From positions 2,046,001 through 2,110,000 of the forward strand of contig JAGTXZ010000014.1 in NCBI GenBank assembly GCA_018398575.1: DNA of 64,000 nt, in the 5' to 3' direction. Under the pieces are notes generated by a model that saw nothing but the letters and a program-made list of their open reading frames with translations, ran no database searches and was not told the origin of the DNA. Source of the DNA: Ampelomyces quisqualis. Taxonomy: Eukaryota > Ascomycota > Dothideomycetes > Pleosporales > Phaeosphaeriaceae. The stretch's first letter is position 1. The number at the start of each line of letters is the position of its first letter. A program made the translations under genes and the position numbers. This document shows, one piece after another, positions 22,043 through 35,963 of this stretch.

Positions 22043-24280
22043 AGCCTCACCGCTCCCGTCATCACGGCTTCGCCATTCTTACCCTAATGTTCATCAGGCT
22101 GCATCATCACATTCGCATATATTCACCTTCATCAACCGACCCGCATCCCGCAGCTTACTCTCACGGTACCCCGGAACGATCCTTCCACGATATAACGTGT
22201 CCGACATATGCTCCATAACGGCTGACGACTTTTCCGACCAAGATGATCAACGATCTGTCACTGCTTTTTTTGCGATTCCCCGGCGTCTTCCTGGATGCCA
22301 TGTTACCGATCCATCACTCGATCCCCTATCTCCAACTACATCACACTCATTTAAGGGTCGACCGAGCTCTTTTTTTCTTTCTCGATTACGATATGATATT
22401 TACTCACTACTACTCTTCACTGCTGGCGATTAGTCACACGACTGATGTCCACGACCTCATTTGAACTATCTTGCGGAAGCAGACCAGTGTGTTCTGCTTC
22501 TGGTTTTTTTCTTTGACGTGTTTTGCAGGCGAAGCATGGCACGGCTGCATCTATCTTGATGTTGCATTTCCATCTTGTCTTGCAAAACAACTGTTTTCTT
22601 GTTGTTTTTCCCTTTACGATTGTGTTTTTTTATGGCATAGCGGGCGAAGCGAGTAAGCAGCTTTCATTACCACGCGGTACGACTTGCTCTTTCAGCTCGT
22701 GCAAAATTGTGTTTCCAGACGACAAAGTGGGTCTGATGTTGAGGACCTTTGTTACTCTTTTTTCTCTCGACTACGACTTTAGATCTGACTGACCAATGTG
22801 CTATGGGAAATGGAAACTTTATTATTATCACTACACTATTATACTGAAATGGAAATGGAAATCTACCCCTCTGAATCCACCTCGCCGATCCCATCTGACT
22901 CGATGCACACTGCCAAAACAAGAACCGGCATATACATGGGACGCCGATTCCCGCGGCGAATCCTGCGTGTTGAGATACATGGCCAGTTCGCAGTACTAGC
23001 AACCACACCAATTCCATCCCCACCCCAACAGCCAACGCCACGCGCTTCACTTGCCTAATCACTCGTACCCATACCCGCAGCCACCGTCTCGAGCCTCCCT
23101 CCAGCGCCACGAATGACTCCGAAAATAGTGCGACGGAGGGGTGTTCGAACACCACCATTGACAAAGGCAAACCCGCGACAACTGCAACATGTATTCCAAG
23201 CATTGTGCCTAAACCAGCGGTTTAAAAAAAACCCCCTCGTCATCGTGCCCTTCCCTCCGCACCGTCGTACCCACTCACGTCACCATTGCTGCAAGTATCT
23301 AGCTATCAATCAATCCACGCGCTAGGCAGCAGGAGCTTCCGAGTCATTCGCGCCGCTGGAGCCTCAGCCCCGGTCCCAAAACCCCCCAATCGAAACTTTA
23401 CACTACGGCGTATGTATAGCGACACGGTATAACCTACCTATACTTATACTTATACTTATACTTATACTTATACCCCCCGGCGCTAACCAAACGCCAGAGA
23501 GAAAAATATGTTCCCAAGGGGTACGCCCTGTGTTTTGGGGCAGTGGTACTCAGCGCCTCGCGGCGCGATTGGATGGCGCAACAAGGGGGGGGGGGTTCGG
23601 TAGGTTCTGTTGTCGTCGCGCGCCGAGCGATCCGGTCTGGGGGGCGTGGCTGGCGCGCTGGGAGGCGCGCATGGGGGTGGAGAGATGGAGACGGAGGGTT
23701 GTCATGGGGTGTTCGCTGGGGGCGGGGTGATGGGGTTGGTTGATGGGGTGGGTTGATGTGGGTTGTGGGGGCGGTTGTGTAATAAGAAAATTATTTGTTT
23801 ATTGATTTATTGGCTTGGGCTGCTATGTCATGTACGGATGGATGTGCTGATTTGTGTGTGGTGGACGTGGTACGCTTTTGATTGTGATGGGAAAGTTGGT
23901 GACTGGGGCGGTGAGCCTGAGGAAGGTATGTAGTCTAGTTTGGGGTGATGAGATGGTGCGATGCTTGCGGAACATGGGAGGGTAAGTGGATTGGGATGGT
24001 ATTGCAGGGGGGGTTTTCATGATGACGATGGTGGTGATGGTGTAGGTAACGTATTCTGCTTTGAGCGTGTCGTTGTGCTTGTGAATATGGTAGCCCAAAG
24101 GGTTGGTTGAAGCTCGGTGTGATGAAAATACCTGACTCAATGAGTCCTTCAAAGTGTCTCAGTGCAATGGAGATTGATTAGAGAGAGGCTTGTAGTTCTT
24201 TGTACTGTATTGTTCGTTCCAGTCTTGTCAAAGACCTACGCAAGTAGGCTAAGTTCTCTGTTCCGTCCACCCAACTAGAT
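22043..24280. other. Intergenic region between convergent genes
   Basis: This 2.2 kb segment contains the 3' ends of the Zn2Cys6 and aldo-keto reductase genes. It has T-rich stretches near 22,330-22,640, the TATACT microsatellite, an 11-base G run at 23,585-23,595 and a GT/GGGTTG-rich tract at about 23,690-23,780. No gene or tRNA is recognised. Confidence 0.5.
23439..23473. repeat. (TATACT)n microsatellite
   Basis: About 5.8 uninterrupted copies of the hexamer TATACT, immediately followed by a run of C. It is intergenic and likely length-polymorphic. Confidence 0.9.
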
Positions 24281-25508
24281 CTAGAAGCCCTGCCTCTCTT
24301 TGGGTATGTAAGACTCCTCAAGATACTTCGCATCCTCGTCGCTCAGCTTGAAATGTACATTCTGCACCGTTTCTTCAATCCTCGCTTTGCTGCCTAGACC
24401 AATGATCGGACACACACCCTTCTTGATGCACCATGCTGTGGCAATGCAAGCCATGCTCACACTGTGTTTCTTCGCGACTTCCTCAACACGCTCGATGATC
24501 TTCTTGTCGGCTGCATATTCTCGCTCGTAAACGAGTGCAGATACGAATTTGTCGGTTTCAGCGCGCTTGGAGGATCGGTCGATGAAAGGGCGTGTGAGGG
24601 CGCCACGTGCAATAGGCGACCAAGGAATGAGGCCCACGCCGGTGTCTTTGCAGTAGGGGATCTAGCTGTGATGAGTATGCTTGTAGCGCTTGTAGGATTG
24701 CCCAACATGATAGTACTCACCATCTCTCGTTCTTCTTCCCTGTAAATCAGGTTGTAGTAGTTCTGCATGGACACAAATTTGTGCCAACCATTCTTCTCGG
24801 CAATGTTCTGCAGCGTCTGGAACTCCCACGCTGCCATGGAGCTGGCGCCGATATAGCGGACCCAGCCTTTCTCAATCACGTCGTTGAGCGCCTTCATTAT
24901 CTCCTCCCTAGGCGTGTCTCGGTCCAGACGATGGATCTGAAGAACGTCGATGTATGTCCCAAGCCTTTCAACGCTCGCCTCTACTGCATCAAAGATGTGC
25001 TTCCGACTCAGACCGACCTCATTCACGATATCACCATCGTTTGTATTTGATTCGGCGATTGGGCGCCCGAGGTTGGATTCGTCGACGCCGAAGTAGCATT
25101 TGGAAAGAATGACGACCTTGCGCCGTGGGATATCGAATTCCTTCAGCGCTTTGCCTACAATGCGCTCAGACTGACCGTGGGAGTAGATGTCGGCCTAGGT
25201 TCGACCAGGTTAGCTTGGTCTTCTCACTGTTCTTTCCTCAGGCTAAGAAGAATTCATTGTAGAGCTTACCGTATCCCATGTATTGATTCCGCAGTCGTAT
25301 GCGTGCTTCAGCAGTGGCAGGCTGTCTTTCTCGTTCAACACCCAGGGTTGCCATTCGGAGCTTCCGTAACTCATGGCTCCCAAAATGACCCGGGAGACCT
25401 TGAGCCCGGACTTGCCCAAGCTACTTATCGTGAGCCGGAGCCCAGATACAATTGGGTGACCTGAGTAAATGCGACCTACTTAACGTATTCCATTTTCTGA
25501 TCAGCCAT
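24281..25508 (-). CDS. Aldo-keto reductase
   Basis: A 344-residue NADPH-dependent oxidoreductase of the (beta/alpha)8 AKR superfamily, close to the fungal AKR9/AKR11-like group by appearance. Four exons: 25,480-25,508, 25,270-25,420, 24,721-25,194 and 24,281-24,661. Introns are 59, 75 and 59 bp with GTAGGT, GTAAGC and GTGAGT donors. The 29 bp first exon was placed because it yields the family N-terminus MADQKMEYVNLGKSGLKVSR. The catalytic tetrad is visible: Asp59 (INTWDTAD), Tyr64, Lys92 (VVILSKCYFG) and His148 (DVLQIHRLD). A GLIPWSPIARGAL cofactor loop follows. Substrate cannot be assigned; relatives act on varied aldehydes and ketones. Confidence 0.9.
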
Positions 25509-26101
25509 TGTCGCAAACCGTCGTGGGCTTTGGAAGCGTATCGGCTTGCAATTGCGTTAAGTAGATGGGGAGGTGACAATTCGCGGAGTTCCCTGTTCTT
25601 CATTAGCAACATCCCTCACCGGACATGAACCCACCACTTACTCAATGATAGGAGTTTGCGGTGTTAATTAGACCTACATCCGGCTTGGAACCTCAGCACA
25701 GCAGCGTTCAAAAGCGTGCTCATGAAGCTAGTCCGGACATAACACTTGCCACCGGATGGTTGCGTCAGTTGTTGAGGGGAAGATCGGCAGTTATCTCCGC
25801 CTCTTGGCCATGGCATCGCGATCATGAGGCAATTCAGCCTCTGGGGAGCACACGTCCGATCAAAAGTCACTTGATAGCAAGATGTTATAGGCTCACAATC
25901 TTTCACGCAGCTGGAAAGCTCAGCGTCACAGAACTTGCGCAAGGGTTTGAAATGTCTCAGCCCGGGCATGCTTATTGCATTGATAAGAGGCGGTGTCTAG
26001 CCATGTGAACTATGAATGAATCACATTCCTCCATGACCCAGCCTATGGGCCGTGATCATCCTGTTAACTCGATGCGCAGAAGCCAGTCAACCTATCAACA
26101 C
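25509..26101. other. Intergenic: AKR promoter and polyubiquitin 3' end
   Basis: About 590 bp between two minus-strand genes. No gene, RNA or clear repeat seen. Confidence 0.5.
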
Positions 26102-28215
<2,114 letters not shown>

Positions 28216-29187
28216 ATGTCTGGCGGACTCTCCTATGCCGCTGCAGTCAGCACACCAAACGGAACGGTTCGGCAGCCCCAGATCGAGTCCAGAGCGTGTC
28301 CGGATCCGGATCTCCGGTCGTCGTTCGAGTCGCAGACAGCAAAGAAGCCGCAGACGAAGCCGCCGCGGCCTGGCGCTGGGATCAGATCGAAGACGAGTTT
28401 CCGCGGCTGGGCGTCCAAGAAGGTTCGGGAGTCTGAGGGGCAGGAAAGAGGTGCTGCGCAGGAGATTCAGCATGCATTTGTGCCGCGCGCTGAACATCAG
28501 CCGAGCACGGGCGGGAATGAGGAACACGTCTACGTGCTGACCATGAAGCTGGACGACAGTCTTTCTGTGCCTATGAACCAGATGCGGAAGCAGTACTTTC
28601 CGAAGAGACTGAACCGGATACCAGCACATTTGACGCTGTTCCATGCTCTTCCGCACTCACACATTGAGGCACTCGAGGAGAGCCTTAAGCATCTATCTTC
28701 GAATACCCAGCCGTTCCAGGTGACTACAGGCGGGCCATTTCGAATGCGCAAAGGTGTTGGTGTGAACGTGGACGGGGGGTATCAGGACCTGAAGGATGTG
28801 CATAGCCAGCTGAGATCGCAATGGATGCCATTCTTGAGCGAGCAGGATCAAGGTGGTTTCCGGCCGCACTGGACAGTCATGAACAAAATTGACGAGGAAG
28901 AGGAGGTGGAGTATGCCCTTGGTGCGGTCCGCAAGGAGTTGTCTCAAAGCACAAAGGAAGGTCGAGCGGTTGGGCTGGATTTGTGGAAGTACGACTGTGG
29001 AAACTGGATCTGGGCGAACGAGTACACGTTCGGGATGTCGAAAACTTCAGGCTTGGAGGGAGGCGGAGCATCACCTTCGTCGACGAACGACTCCCCCAGC
29101 AGCGGAACTACGAAGAGACCTGGGGTGAAGCGTGGAAATAGTGTAGCGGATGCGTGGAGGTCGATGAGCTTTCGACGCAAGAGCTAA
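28216..29187 (+). CDS. 2'-5' RNA ligase-like / 2H phosphoesterase protein
   Basis: A 323-residue intronless gene. The two histidine motifs that define the 2H phosphoesterase superfamily are present: HLTL at residues 138-141 and HWTV at 218-221. They sit in a domain of about 100-285 that starts NEEHVYVLTMKLDD and includes PKRLNRIPAHLTLFHALP. Relatives hydrolyse or form 2'-5' or cyclic phosphodiester bonds in RNA or nucleotides; the substrate here is not known. The N-terminal 95 and C-terminal 40 residues are Ser/Pro/Lys-rich and probably disordered. The start (GCGACATGTCTGG) has a purine at -3. Confidence 0.85.
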   Translation: MSGGLSYAAAVSTPNGTVRQPQIESRACPDPDLRSSFESQTAKKPQTKPPRPGAGIRSKTSFRGWASKKVRESEGQERGAAQEIQHAFVPRAEHQPSTGGNEEHVYVLTMKLDDSLSVPMNQMRKQYFPKRLNRIPAHLTLFHALPHSHIEALEESLKHLSSNTQPFQVTTGGPFRMRKGVGVNVDGGYQDLKDVHSQLRSQWMPFLSEQDQGGFRPHWTVMNKIDEEEEVEYALGAVRKELSQSTKEGRAVGLDLWKYDCGNWIWANEYTFGMSKTSGLEGGGASPSSTNDSPSSGTTKRPGVKRGNSVADAWRSMSFRRKS

Positions 29188-30311
29188 CGTGTACTTTGGC
29201 TGTCCTTCCATACGTTGCAAATTCATGAGCGACTAGCCTTGGATGGTCGTGCCGGATTTGCTTTGGTAGACGCAGGGCGTACGCGCTGTGCAACATATGT
29301 GTCACTGTGTAGGCTACTTGTATCTCAAAAATGGTCAACATTCTTGAAGCCAAAGATGTACGCTCCCTGTTGTCGCGGAGCTGACCGCACGTTTGAGTCC
29401 TTGATGGCAAGACGAGAGGAGGACATGTTTTGACCAAGATACGTTGGCTCGCGTCAGACAAGCTAAGTAAGCGTCTCGTGAGCGACTGTGGAGAACAGTG
29501 TCGCCACAGCCATACGACGCGCGTCGTGTTCACGATGCTACCTCCATCATGGCGAGGTCTCTCCAGACCGGGGCCATGGGTACCCCACGGCCGCAGATGC
29601 AAATGAATAACGGCTTTCCTAACAGAGCGCAGCCAAAATCACGGAGTACCGAAAGGGGCATGGTAAACGATAGTCACTGACTGCTGCAAGGCGTGACCTA
29701 ACGGCGGAGCTCTCGACCACGTCTAGTTTCGCATCGAGTTGCACGTGGATTCGGGATCAGGAGAAGTGTGCGCAAGGCGGTGACTCGAAGGGCAGATGGA
29801 ATGGGCCGAGCAAATCGCATGTACCTGCAGCATGGTGGTCGGCACGGGTTGCAGCCAATCGCTATCACGCATACGACATGACGCCAGGGCGATATTGGCA
29901 GACGAAGACAGAATTAGACGTGGGCCGAGGCGGGCGACAGCAAGGGGAAGAGGCTTTTGTCTCGCAGCGCCGGTGTACAATGTATCTACTCCGTACATGG
30001 CAGCAATAATGGGTGGGATTCACCAAGGGACTTAGCGGCTGCATGAAATGAACCGCATGGAGCTGGACCCTGCTTGGCGGGCCTTGTACAGTACAAGAAA
30101 CCCCGTGGCCTCCTGCACCGCCGCTCCTTGACCCTGACTGCCCATTGTCTGCTGTGTATCAAGCCGTTAACTGCGGTTGTGCCTTTGTCGACCATTTACT
30201 GTTGTTTCGGGTTTACTTCTTAAGCTCGACTCGCTCACAGCAAGCTTTTCCTCATTGATCACATCTCGAGCTCTCACCGCAACGAATCACTACACCACCA
30301 CAACCGCCAAT
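29188..30311. other. Intergenic region
   Basis: About 1.1 kb between two plus-strand genes, holding the 3' end of the 2H gene and the promoter of GDP-mannose pyrophosphorylase. It includes one TACTCCGTA motif at 29,987-29,995. No gene is supported. Confidence 0.5.
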
Positions 30312-31569
30312 ATGAAAGGTCATCGCATGCCATTGCTCCATGCTGCAAACATACTGACATGTGACACAGCCATCATTCTCGTCGGAGGGTTTGGAACCCG
30401 TCTGCGACCTCTTGTATGCCCCGCGATGCACCTCCTCCTCGACGTGTTCGACTAACACAAGCCACAGACCCTCACATACCCCAAGCCGCTCGTCGAGTTC
30501 GCGAACAAGCCCATGATCCAGCACCAGATTGAGGCCCTTGCTTCTGCCGGCGTCACCGATGTCGTCCTAGCTGTCAACTACCGCCCCGAGATCATGGCCG
30601 AGGCGCTCAAGACAGTCAGTACAACTCTAGCCAATCGCGTGGCAGAAGATCCCACTAACATCTTTTTCACAGTACGAGAAGCAGTACAACGTCAAGATTG
30701 AGTTTTCCGTCGAGACTGAGCCTCTCGGCACCGCCGGTCCGCTCAAGCTCGCCGAACGCATTCTCGGCAAGGACGACTCTCCCTTCTTCGTCCTAAACGC
30801 CGATGTCACATGCGACTACCCCTTCGCGCAACTGGCCGAATTCCACAAGCAGCACGGCGGCGAGGGCACAATCGTCGTCACCAAGGTCGAAGAGCCTTCC
30901 AAATACGGTGTCGTGGTGCACAAGCCTGGCCACGCGTCCATGATCGACCGCTTCGTCGAGAAGCCCGTCGAGTTTGTCGGCAACCGCATCAACGCGGGTA
31001 TCTACATCCTCAATCCCAGCGTACTCAAGCGCATCGAGCTCCGCCCCACCTCCATCGAGCAAGAAACCTTCCCCGCCATTGTCAAGGATGGCCTCCTACA
31101 CTCCTTCGACCTCGAGGGCTTCTGGATGGACGTTGGGCAGCCAAAAGACTTCCTTTCGGGTACCTGTCTATACCTCTCCTCGCTGTCCCGCAAGAACTCG
31201 AAGCTGCTCACACCAGCTTCCGAGCCATTCGTCTACGGCGGCAATGTCCTCATTGACCCGTCAGCGAAGATTGGCAAAAACTGCCGCATCGGGCCCAACG
31301 TCACCATTGGCCCCAATGTTGTGATTGGTGACGGTGTGCGTCTACAGCGCTGTGTTATCCTCAAGAACAGCCGCGTCAAGGACCACGCCTGGGTCAAGTC
31401 CACCATTGTTGGCTGGAACAGCACAGTCGGCAAATGGGCTCGTCTCGAGAACGTTACGGTACTAGGAGACGACGTCTCCATTGGCGACGAGGTCTACGTC
31501 AACGGCGGCTCCGTTCTGCCTCACAAGTCCATCAAGCAGAATGTCGACACGCCCTCTATCATTATGTAA
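30312..31569 (+). CDS. MPG1: Mannose-1-phosphate guanylyltransferase (GDP-mannose pyrophosphorylase)
   Basis: Makes GDP-mannose from mannose-1-phosphate and GTP in the cytosol, the donor for cell-wall mannan, N- and O-glycans and GPI anchors. Four exons: 30,312-30,318 (only 7 bp), 30,370-30,413, 30,468-30,614 and 30,673-31,569, with introns of 51, 54 and 58 bp. The spliced product has 364 residues, the usual fungal length. The nucleotidyltransferase signature GGFGTRLRPLTLTYPKPLVE appears only after joining exons 2 and 3. Further marks are NADVTCDYPF, the FVEKPVEFVGNRINAGIY segment, and C-terminal hexapeptide repeats of a left-handed beta helix (IGKNCRIGPNVTIGPNVVIG). The neighbours are unrelated. 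The yeast name is PSA1/SRB1. Confidence 0.96.
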
Positions 31570-32197
31570 ACCCTTTCGACATTTACCAACACCCGATCGG
31601 GCAACGCCGACGTATTAGACCTTTTTAATCACTTTGGCATTTCTTGTATATCCTGGTCACACAGTATAGCGGCAGCTGCATTATAGTCTGCAGGTGTGTT
31701 TACGGCGTCTTGTCTTTTCTTCTCTCACGTTTTAGCATGGGTCTTCAAAAGTGAAATGGGTTCGACCGAGATACGTGTTGGCATAAGTGATTAGATGTTG
31801 AGCATATAAGAATGAAGGAACAACATGAATCTCCTGTTGAAAGTCCATGTTTCACATGCTGGTGAAGCTGGAATAAGCTATCAAGTTTGGATACGGCTTC
31901 AATTGAGATTTGGTGCTTCTTGTGCGCGCCTCGGCACAAGCAGAATTTCAGAAGTGACCTGGCCCAGAGGAGAAAAAATAAGAGGTGTCTGTAATGTTCG
32001 TGACTTGATGGTCGTCAACGGCCATGCTTCGCTTCAGTTTTGCCCTGGCCCTTCCAGAGTAGAAGCCATGAGCAATATCCAGCAATTCCGCAAACCAAGA
32101 AAGATTGTACAGCAGTAAATTTGTACTGCTTTCCTGTCAAGCTGTACAACCACCCTTGCCGAAGTCAAACTTTACAGAGGTCGTGTTGTCCCTGCTC
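31570..32197. other. Intergenic region between convergent genes
   Basis: About 630 bp of 3' flanks for GDP-mannose pyrophosphorylase and carbonic anhydrase. Nothing else seen. Confidence 0.5.
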
Positions 32198-33069
32198 CTA
32201 TTTAGGACTCCATAGCCCATTCACCTTCTTGCCGTCAGCAGCGTTGTCTATAATCTTGAGCGAGCCCGCGCCAATGTCGTAGATGAGCCCATGCAGCGTT
32301 AACCCTCGCTCGCTAATAGCTCTTCGAATGGCAGGATGTGCCTTCAACACCTCGATGGACTGCTGGACATTGAGCTCTGCGACGCGAGCAGCGCGCGCAT
32401 CATCGCTAGGCAGCCTCTGCAGCTCAGACATGTGTTTTCTCCGCAATCTGTTTCGGTGGGAATAGGCTTAGTGACAGTCTACACGTGTGGGGGGCAGCAA
32501 AGCGTACTCTCGCACAGGGTGTAGCCATGTATTGAGCGTGCCGCCCAGATCGGCGTCTCCAAGCGCAGCGGCGGCTCCTCCGCATTTTGTGTGTCCGCAG
32601 ACAACCACTTTTTTAACTTTGAGGTGCGCGACGGCATACTCGACTACGCTCGCCGAGTTGAGGTCGTTGGCGTGCACCGTGTTGGCAATGTTGCGGTGCA
32701 CAAATATGTCACCGGGCTTGCAGTGGCATACTGTCGTCTCGGGGACGCGACTGTCTGCACATCCTATCCACAGGATTTCGGGCGCCTGGCCCTTGGCTAG
32801 GTCGACAAAGACATTGGGATCTTGCTCGGTTGTGTGCGCGATGTATCGGCGGTTGCCGGCGATTAGGTGGTCAAGGGGGTCTGAGGTGGCGTGAGTTATC
32901 GTATGTTGTCAAAGGGCTGAGTGAGCCGGGAACAGTAACATAAAGTGCAACGCTGCCCCAAGGATGTCCTACGCCCTTGTCTGGACAAATCTCTGCGCAT
33001 TCTCTAGACTTTCCACCGGCCGCCGGAATGTAGGAAAGGTAAAGTATGCTCACCCACGTAAGTCTTCAT
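32198..33069 (-). CDS. NCE103: Beta-class carbonic anhydrase
   Basis: Zinc enzyme that hydrates CO2 to bicarbonate for carboxylation reactions and CO2 sensing. The model has three exons: 33,054-33,069 (16 bp, MKTYV), 32,508-32,880 and 32,198-32,447. Introns are 173 bp (GTGAGC to CCTCAG) and 60 bp (GTACGC to AACAG). It gives 212 residues in a continuous frame. Zinc ligands and the Asp-Arg pair are present: Cys46, Asp48 and Arg50 in CADSR, and His102 and Cys105 in CGHTKCGG. The second intron joins HPVRE to LRRKHMSELQRLP, continuing the family alignment. The tiny first exon is the least certain part; the N-terminus could start elsewhere. No targeting peptide is evident in this model, so the product is likely cytosolic. 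Confidence 0.9.
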
Positions 33070-34619
33070 CTTGCTCTCAGGGTACAGTATTGTACGCGCT
33101 CCTTCGACCAGCGAGGACTTGCTATATTTTCTCGTCTATATCGTCGAATCTGTGGAACAAGAGTCGGCAATAGTGTCAAAGAGTCAAGATGAAAAGAAAT
33201 GGAAGCAACAATGTCCCCGGACAATCACAGCTGCAGCACCCCCTCTTATCTGGCCGACCGACGGATCGCATCTGGACAGCCACGCGGAGACACCCAGCAT
33301 TCTGAAGACAGGGTATGCAAAGGCTCACAACATGCGACACATTCCCATGCAGCTACCAAGACCTCACTTAAACCAGCACCCATATCATCGAAACCATAGC
33401 GTTGCAACAGGGAAGCTGGGAGCAGACGAAGCACTTTATTCGAGGCGATCATTGCTCTCTTCTTCTCACGATTCTCACCTCTACCAACACGAACGCCCTC
33501 GCGACGACTTCGTACCAAGCTCATCACACAACGCCCGCAAACCACGCGCGCCATCCACGCCGAGCCCCAAGTCCATGCCGTGAAGCACTGTGAAGCATTC
33601 AACAAGCTTGGGCCCTTTCCCCCGATCCATCGACCCCTTGCTTCGCAAAGCAACGCTCAACTCCCGCTTCTTGGTCTTCATCGACCAGCTGTGCTCGGCG
33701 CCAAGCGGAAACCCAACACGTCGAACGCGCGACCCTCGGTACGCGTCGTGGCTTTACTTTGCTCAGTACCATGTTTGTCTCGTCTCCCGTTTCTGCGCAT
33801 CATGTGCATGAAAGTGCAGGGATGTGTGGGACGCTGAAGCGAGCGGTGTCATGGCCTCGTGGGCGAGCTGATTTGTTCGTACGGATCCACGTGCGGGCTT
33901 GGTGTCATTAAGATATGGGGGTTGCGCTTCTTGTCTTGTCTCGGCTGTTTGCGAAATGGTCTTGATGTCGTTGCGCCGCGCGTACGAATGTGTTTCTCCT
34001 TGTGTGCTGAGAATGCACGCGTGGCCTGGAGACTTGGTGTCTTGAGGCATTTTTTGTCCATTATGCTTTGGAGGATTTTTTTTCGCAACCGGGTGCGGGT
34101 GAGTGAGTTTCGTGGGCTTGGTTAAGGAGCTGGGAGTGCCGAGACCGGGTTGGGCACACGTACATGTCCAGTCGAACGCCTGTTTGAAGTACAAATACCT
34201 TGCCGTGTTTCAATTCGCAATTGCAATCGTGCTATGGCTTCAGCTTGATGTGGCGGCCTACGCACGGCAAAAGGAAAAGGCAAGACGAACATCCACCCGC
34301 CTCTCAGGAATATCCTGCGTTGGAATCCGCAAGGAGAAAGCACTACTCGACTCCCTCAAGATGAGTGTTCACGCCCAAAAAGATACGCCTCCTTTGAGTA
34401 TTCGATCTGATTTGCATCAAATGTACTACTTGACACAATCCCAAAAGATACGTAGTCGAGCCGGAAGCATACAAGAAAGAGCATCAGGACAAAAAAGGCT
34501 TTCTACATATCCTCATGATTCCCAAGCCCCAGACAATATGGCGAGATGTATCTGCACTCGTTACAATCGGGCCATTTTCCGAGCAGCAGCAACTCAAATA
34601 TGGCAACCACATACTCGAT
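33070..34619. other. Intergenic region
   Basis: A 1.55 kb stretch between two minus-strand genes. ORFs of up to 174 codons occur on both strands but overlap, lack domains and show no splice continuity. I call no gene. It contains the carbonic anhydrase promoter on its left. Confidence 0.5.
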
Positions 34620-35963
34620 TTAAATAGCAACATAAAACCTCCTACACCTTCTCCACCTCCCCAACGCGATCAATACGCCCCCAAGACCCAGACATCCAGC
34701 TGCAACACACCCAACGATCTTCACGCCATTCTGCACACTCTCCATAATGGTGGCAGAAACAATAATCCCAGCACACGCGCTCCCGCCAGCAAGCACCATC
34801 ATCGTCGCGGCACGCGCAGGCATGTCAGGATGCCAAACTACTTTGTCGCCATGGAAGACAGTCGTGACTTTAACATGTAGCGCGAGAACAGGCCCAAGAC
34901 CAACACCATATGCAGCGCCGCAGACCAGTCCTGAAATGACATGGGGCAAGCACGCTGGACCGACCGACGCCGCGGCACAAAACAAGCACGCTGCGACAAA
35001 CGTGTCGACAGGGCCGATGCGTTTCCGAACCGCGGGATTCGCACTGACGCACGCGCTCATCGCCGCGGTCGACAGCGTAGCCACGAGCACCCAGGTTCCT
35101 GTGCTGGACGCGACGAGCGCTGGGGCCTGCGTGAGCACCGCGGTGATGTGGACGGGGAAGACGAAGATGCTGGCGAAGACGAGCATGTACCCGAGCACGA
35201 ACAAAGGTGTGCCGCGCTCTTGGAGGATCTTACCGATGGTGGTGGGTAGCTTGGACGCAGGCGAGAAGCGGGTGAGAACGGTGTCGTGCGGGACGCGTTG
35301 CAGGAGGGTATACGCTGCAAGGGAAGTGCTGAGTACTATCCCTGCATTCGCACCTGGTGCGTATATCGTCGTGCGTAATCCGTGTCTTGCGACGACGGTG
35401 TGGACGATTGCGCCGAGAAAGCCCATGGCGCCACTTTGCATCGAGACAAGTGGTAAGTTGTGTCGATAATGCGAGCCGAGTACCAGCGTGCTCAGCGTGA
35501 ACAGGGTGCCGAGCGCAACTCCTAATACTGGCCCGTGGAGAATCATGATCTCGGTGTACGTCTTGGTCCACTGGAGGCCTAGTTGTGCGCCGAACGCGAG
35601 CAGCATCGCGATGAGAAATATTAGTCGCCAGCCCGATCTTCGTCCGCGCCAGTGGTACAGCATTCCGATGGGCAGTGGTGTACTGAGTATACACAGGATC
35701 TGCACGGCGGGGATGACGGACAGAGCGCTCAAGCTGGACTTTGGCAGGGTGGTGGAGTAATAGTGCTCCAAGTATGTGCCGTGGGACAGTGGCATGCCCA
35801 CGACGTTGAAGAGTACGAGTGCTTGCGCCCATACAGCCCGATGGCGATGGCGAGCGTGCTTTGCTAGCAACTCTGCTCCATCTCCCGCAATGTCGTTGTC
35901 TCGCGCACCCGGAGGAAGGAAAGCGAGTCGTGAAGCCGAGGTTCCGGAGTGGCGCTCATTCAT
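34620..35963 (-). CDS. Major facilitator superfamily transporter
   Basis: A 447-residue intronless membrane protein with about 12 predicted hydrophobic segments. It starts after a 38-residue polar N-terminus with AVWAQALVLFNVVGMPLSHG and ends in a basic cytosolic tail (RWRRCRRFYVAI). Layout and sequence fit the fungal monocarboxylate-transporter-like MFS group (helix with GTYLEHYY after TM1, GALGTLFTL-type helix 4 region, loop of about 45 residues between the halves). Substrate unknown. The coding DNA is notably GC-rich compared with the flanks. The ATG at 35,963 is the first of two closely spaced ATGs, the second in another frame. Confidence 0.8.
   Translation of the reverse strand: MNERHSGTSASRLAFLPPGARDNDIAGDGAELLAKHARHRHRAVWAQALVLFNVVGMPLSHGTYLEHYYSTTLPKSSLSALSVIPAVQILCILSTPLPIGMLYHWRGRRSGWRLIFLIAMLLAFGAQLGLQWTKTYTEIMILHGPVLGVALGTLFTLSTLVLGSHYRHNLPLVSMQSGAMGFLGAIVHTVVARHGLRTTIYAPGANAGIVLSTSLAAYTLLQRVPHDTVLTRFSPASKLPTTIGKILQERGTPLFVLGYMLVFASIFVFPVHITAVLTQAPALVASSTGTWVLVATLSTAAMSACVSANPAVRKRIGPVDTFVAACLFCAAASVGPACLPHVISGLVCGAAYGVGLGPVLALHVKVTTVFHGDKVVWHPDMPARAATMMVLAGGSACAGIIVSATIMESVQNGVKIVGCVAAGCLGLGGVLIALGRWRRCRRFYVAI

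Noticed and set aside
23140..23160. GGTGTTCGAACACC resembles a tRNA T-arm
   Set aside because: It is a simple palindrome, lacks the 7-base T loop geometry, and no A-box, anticodon arm or acceptor stem can be built around it on either strand.
33071..33583. 170-codon plus-strand ORF
   Set aside because: No domain, biased His/Pro/Ser composition, and an overlapping ORF of 135 codons exists on the other strand; it lies in the carbonic anhydrase upstream region.
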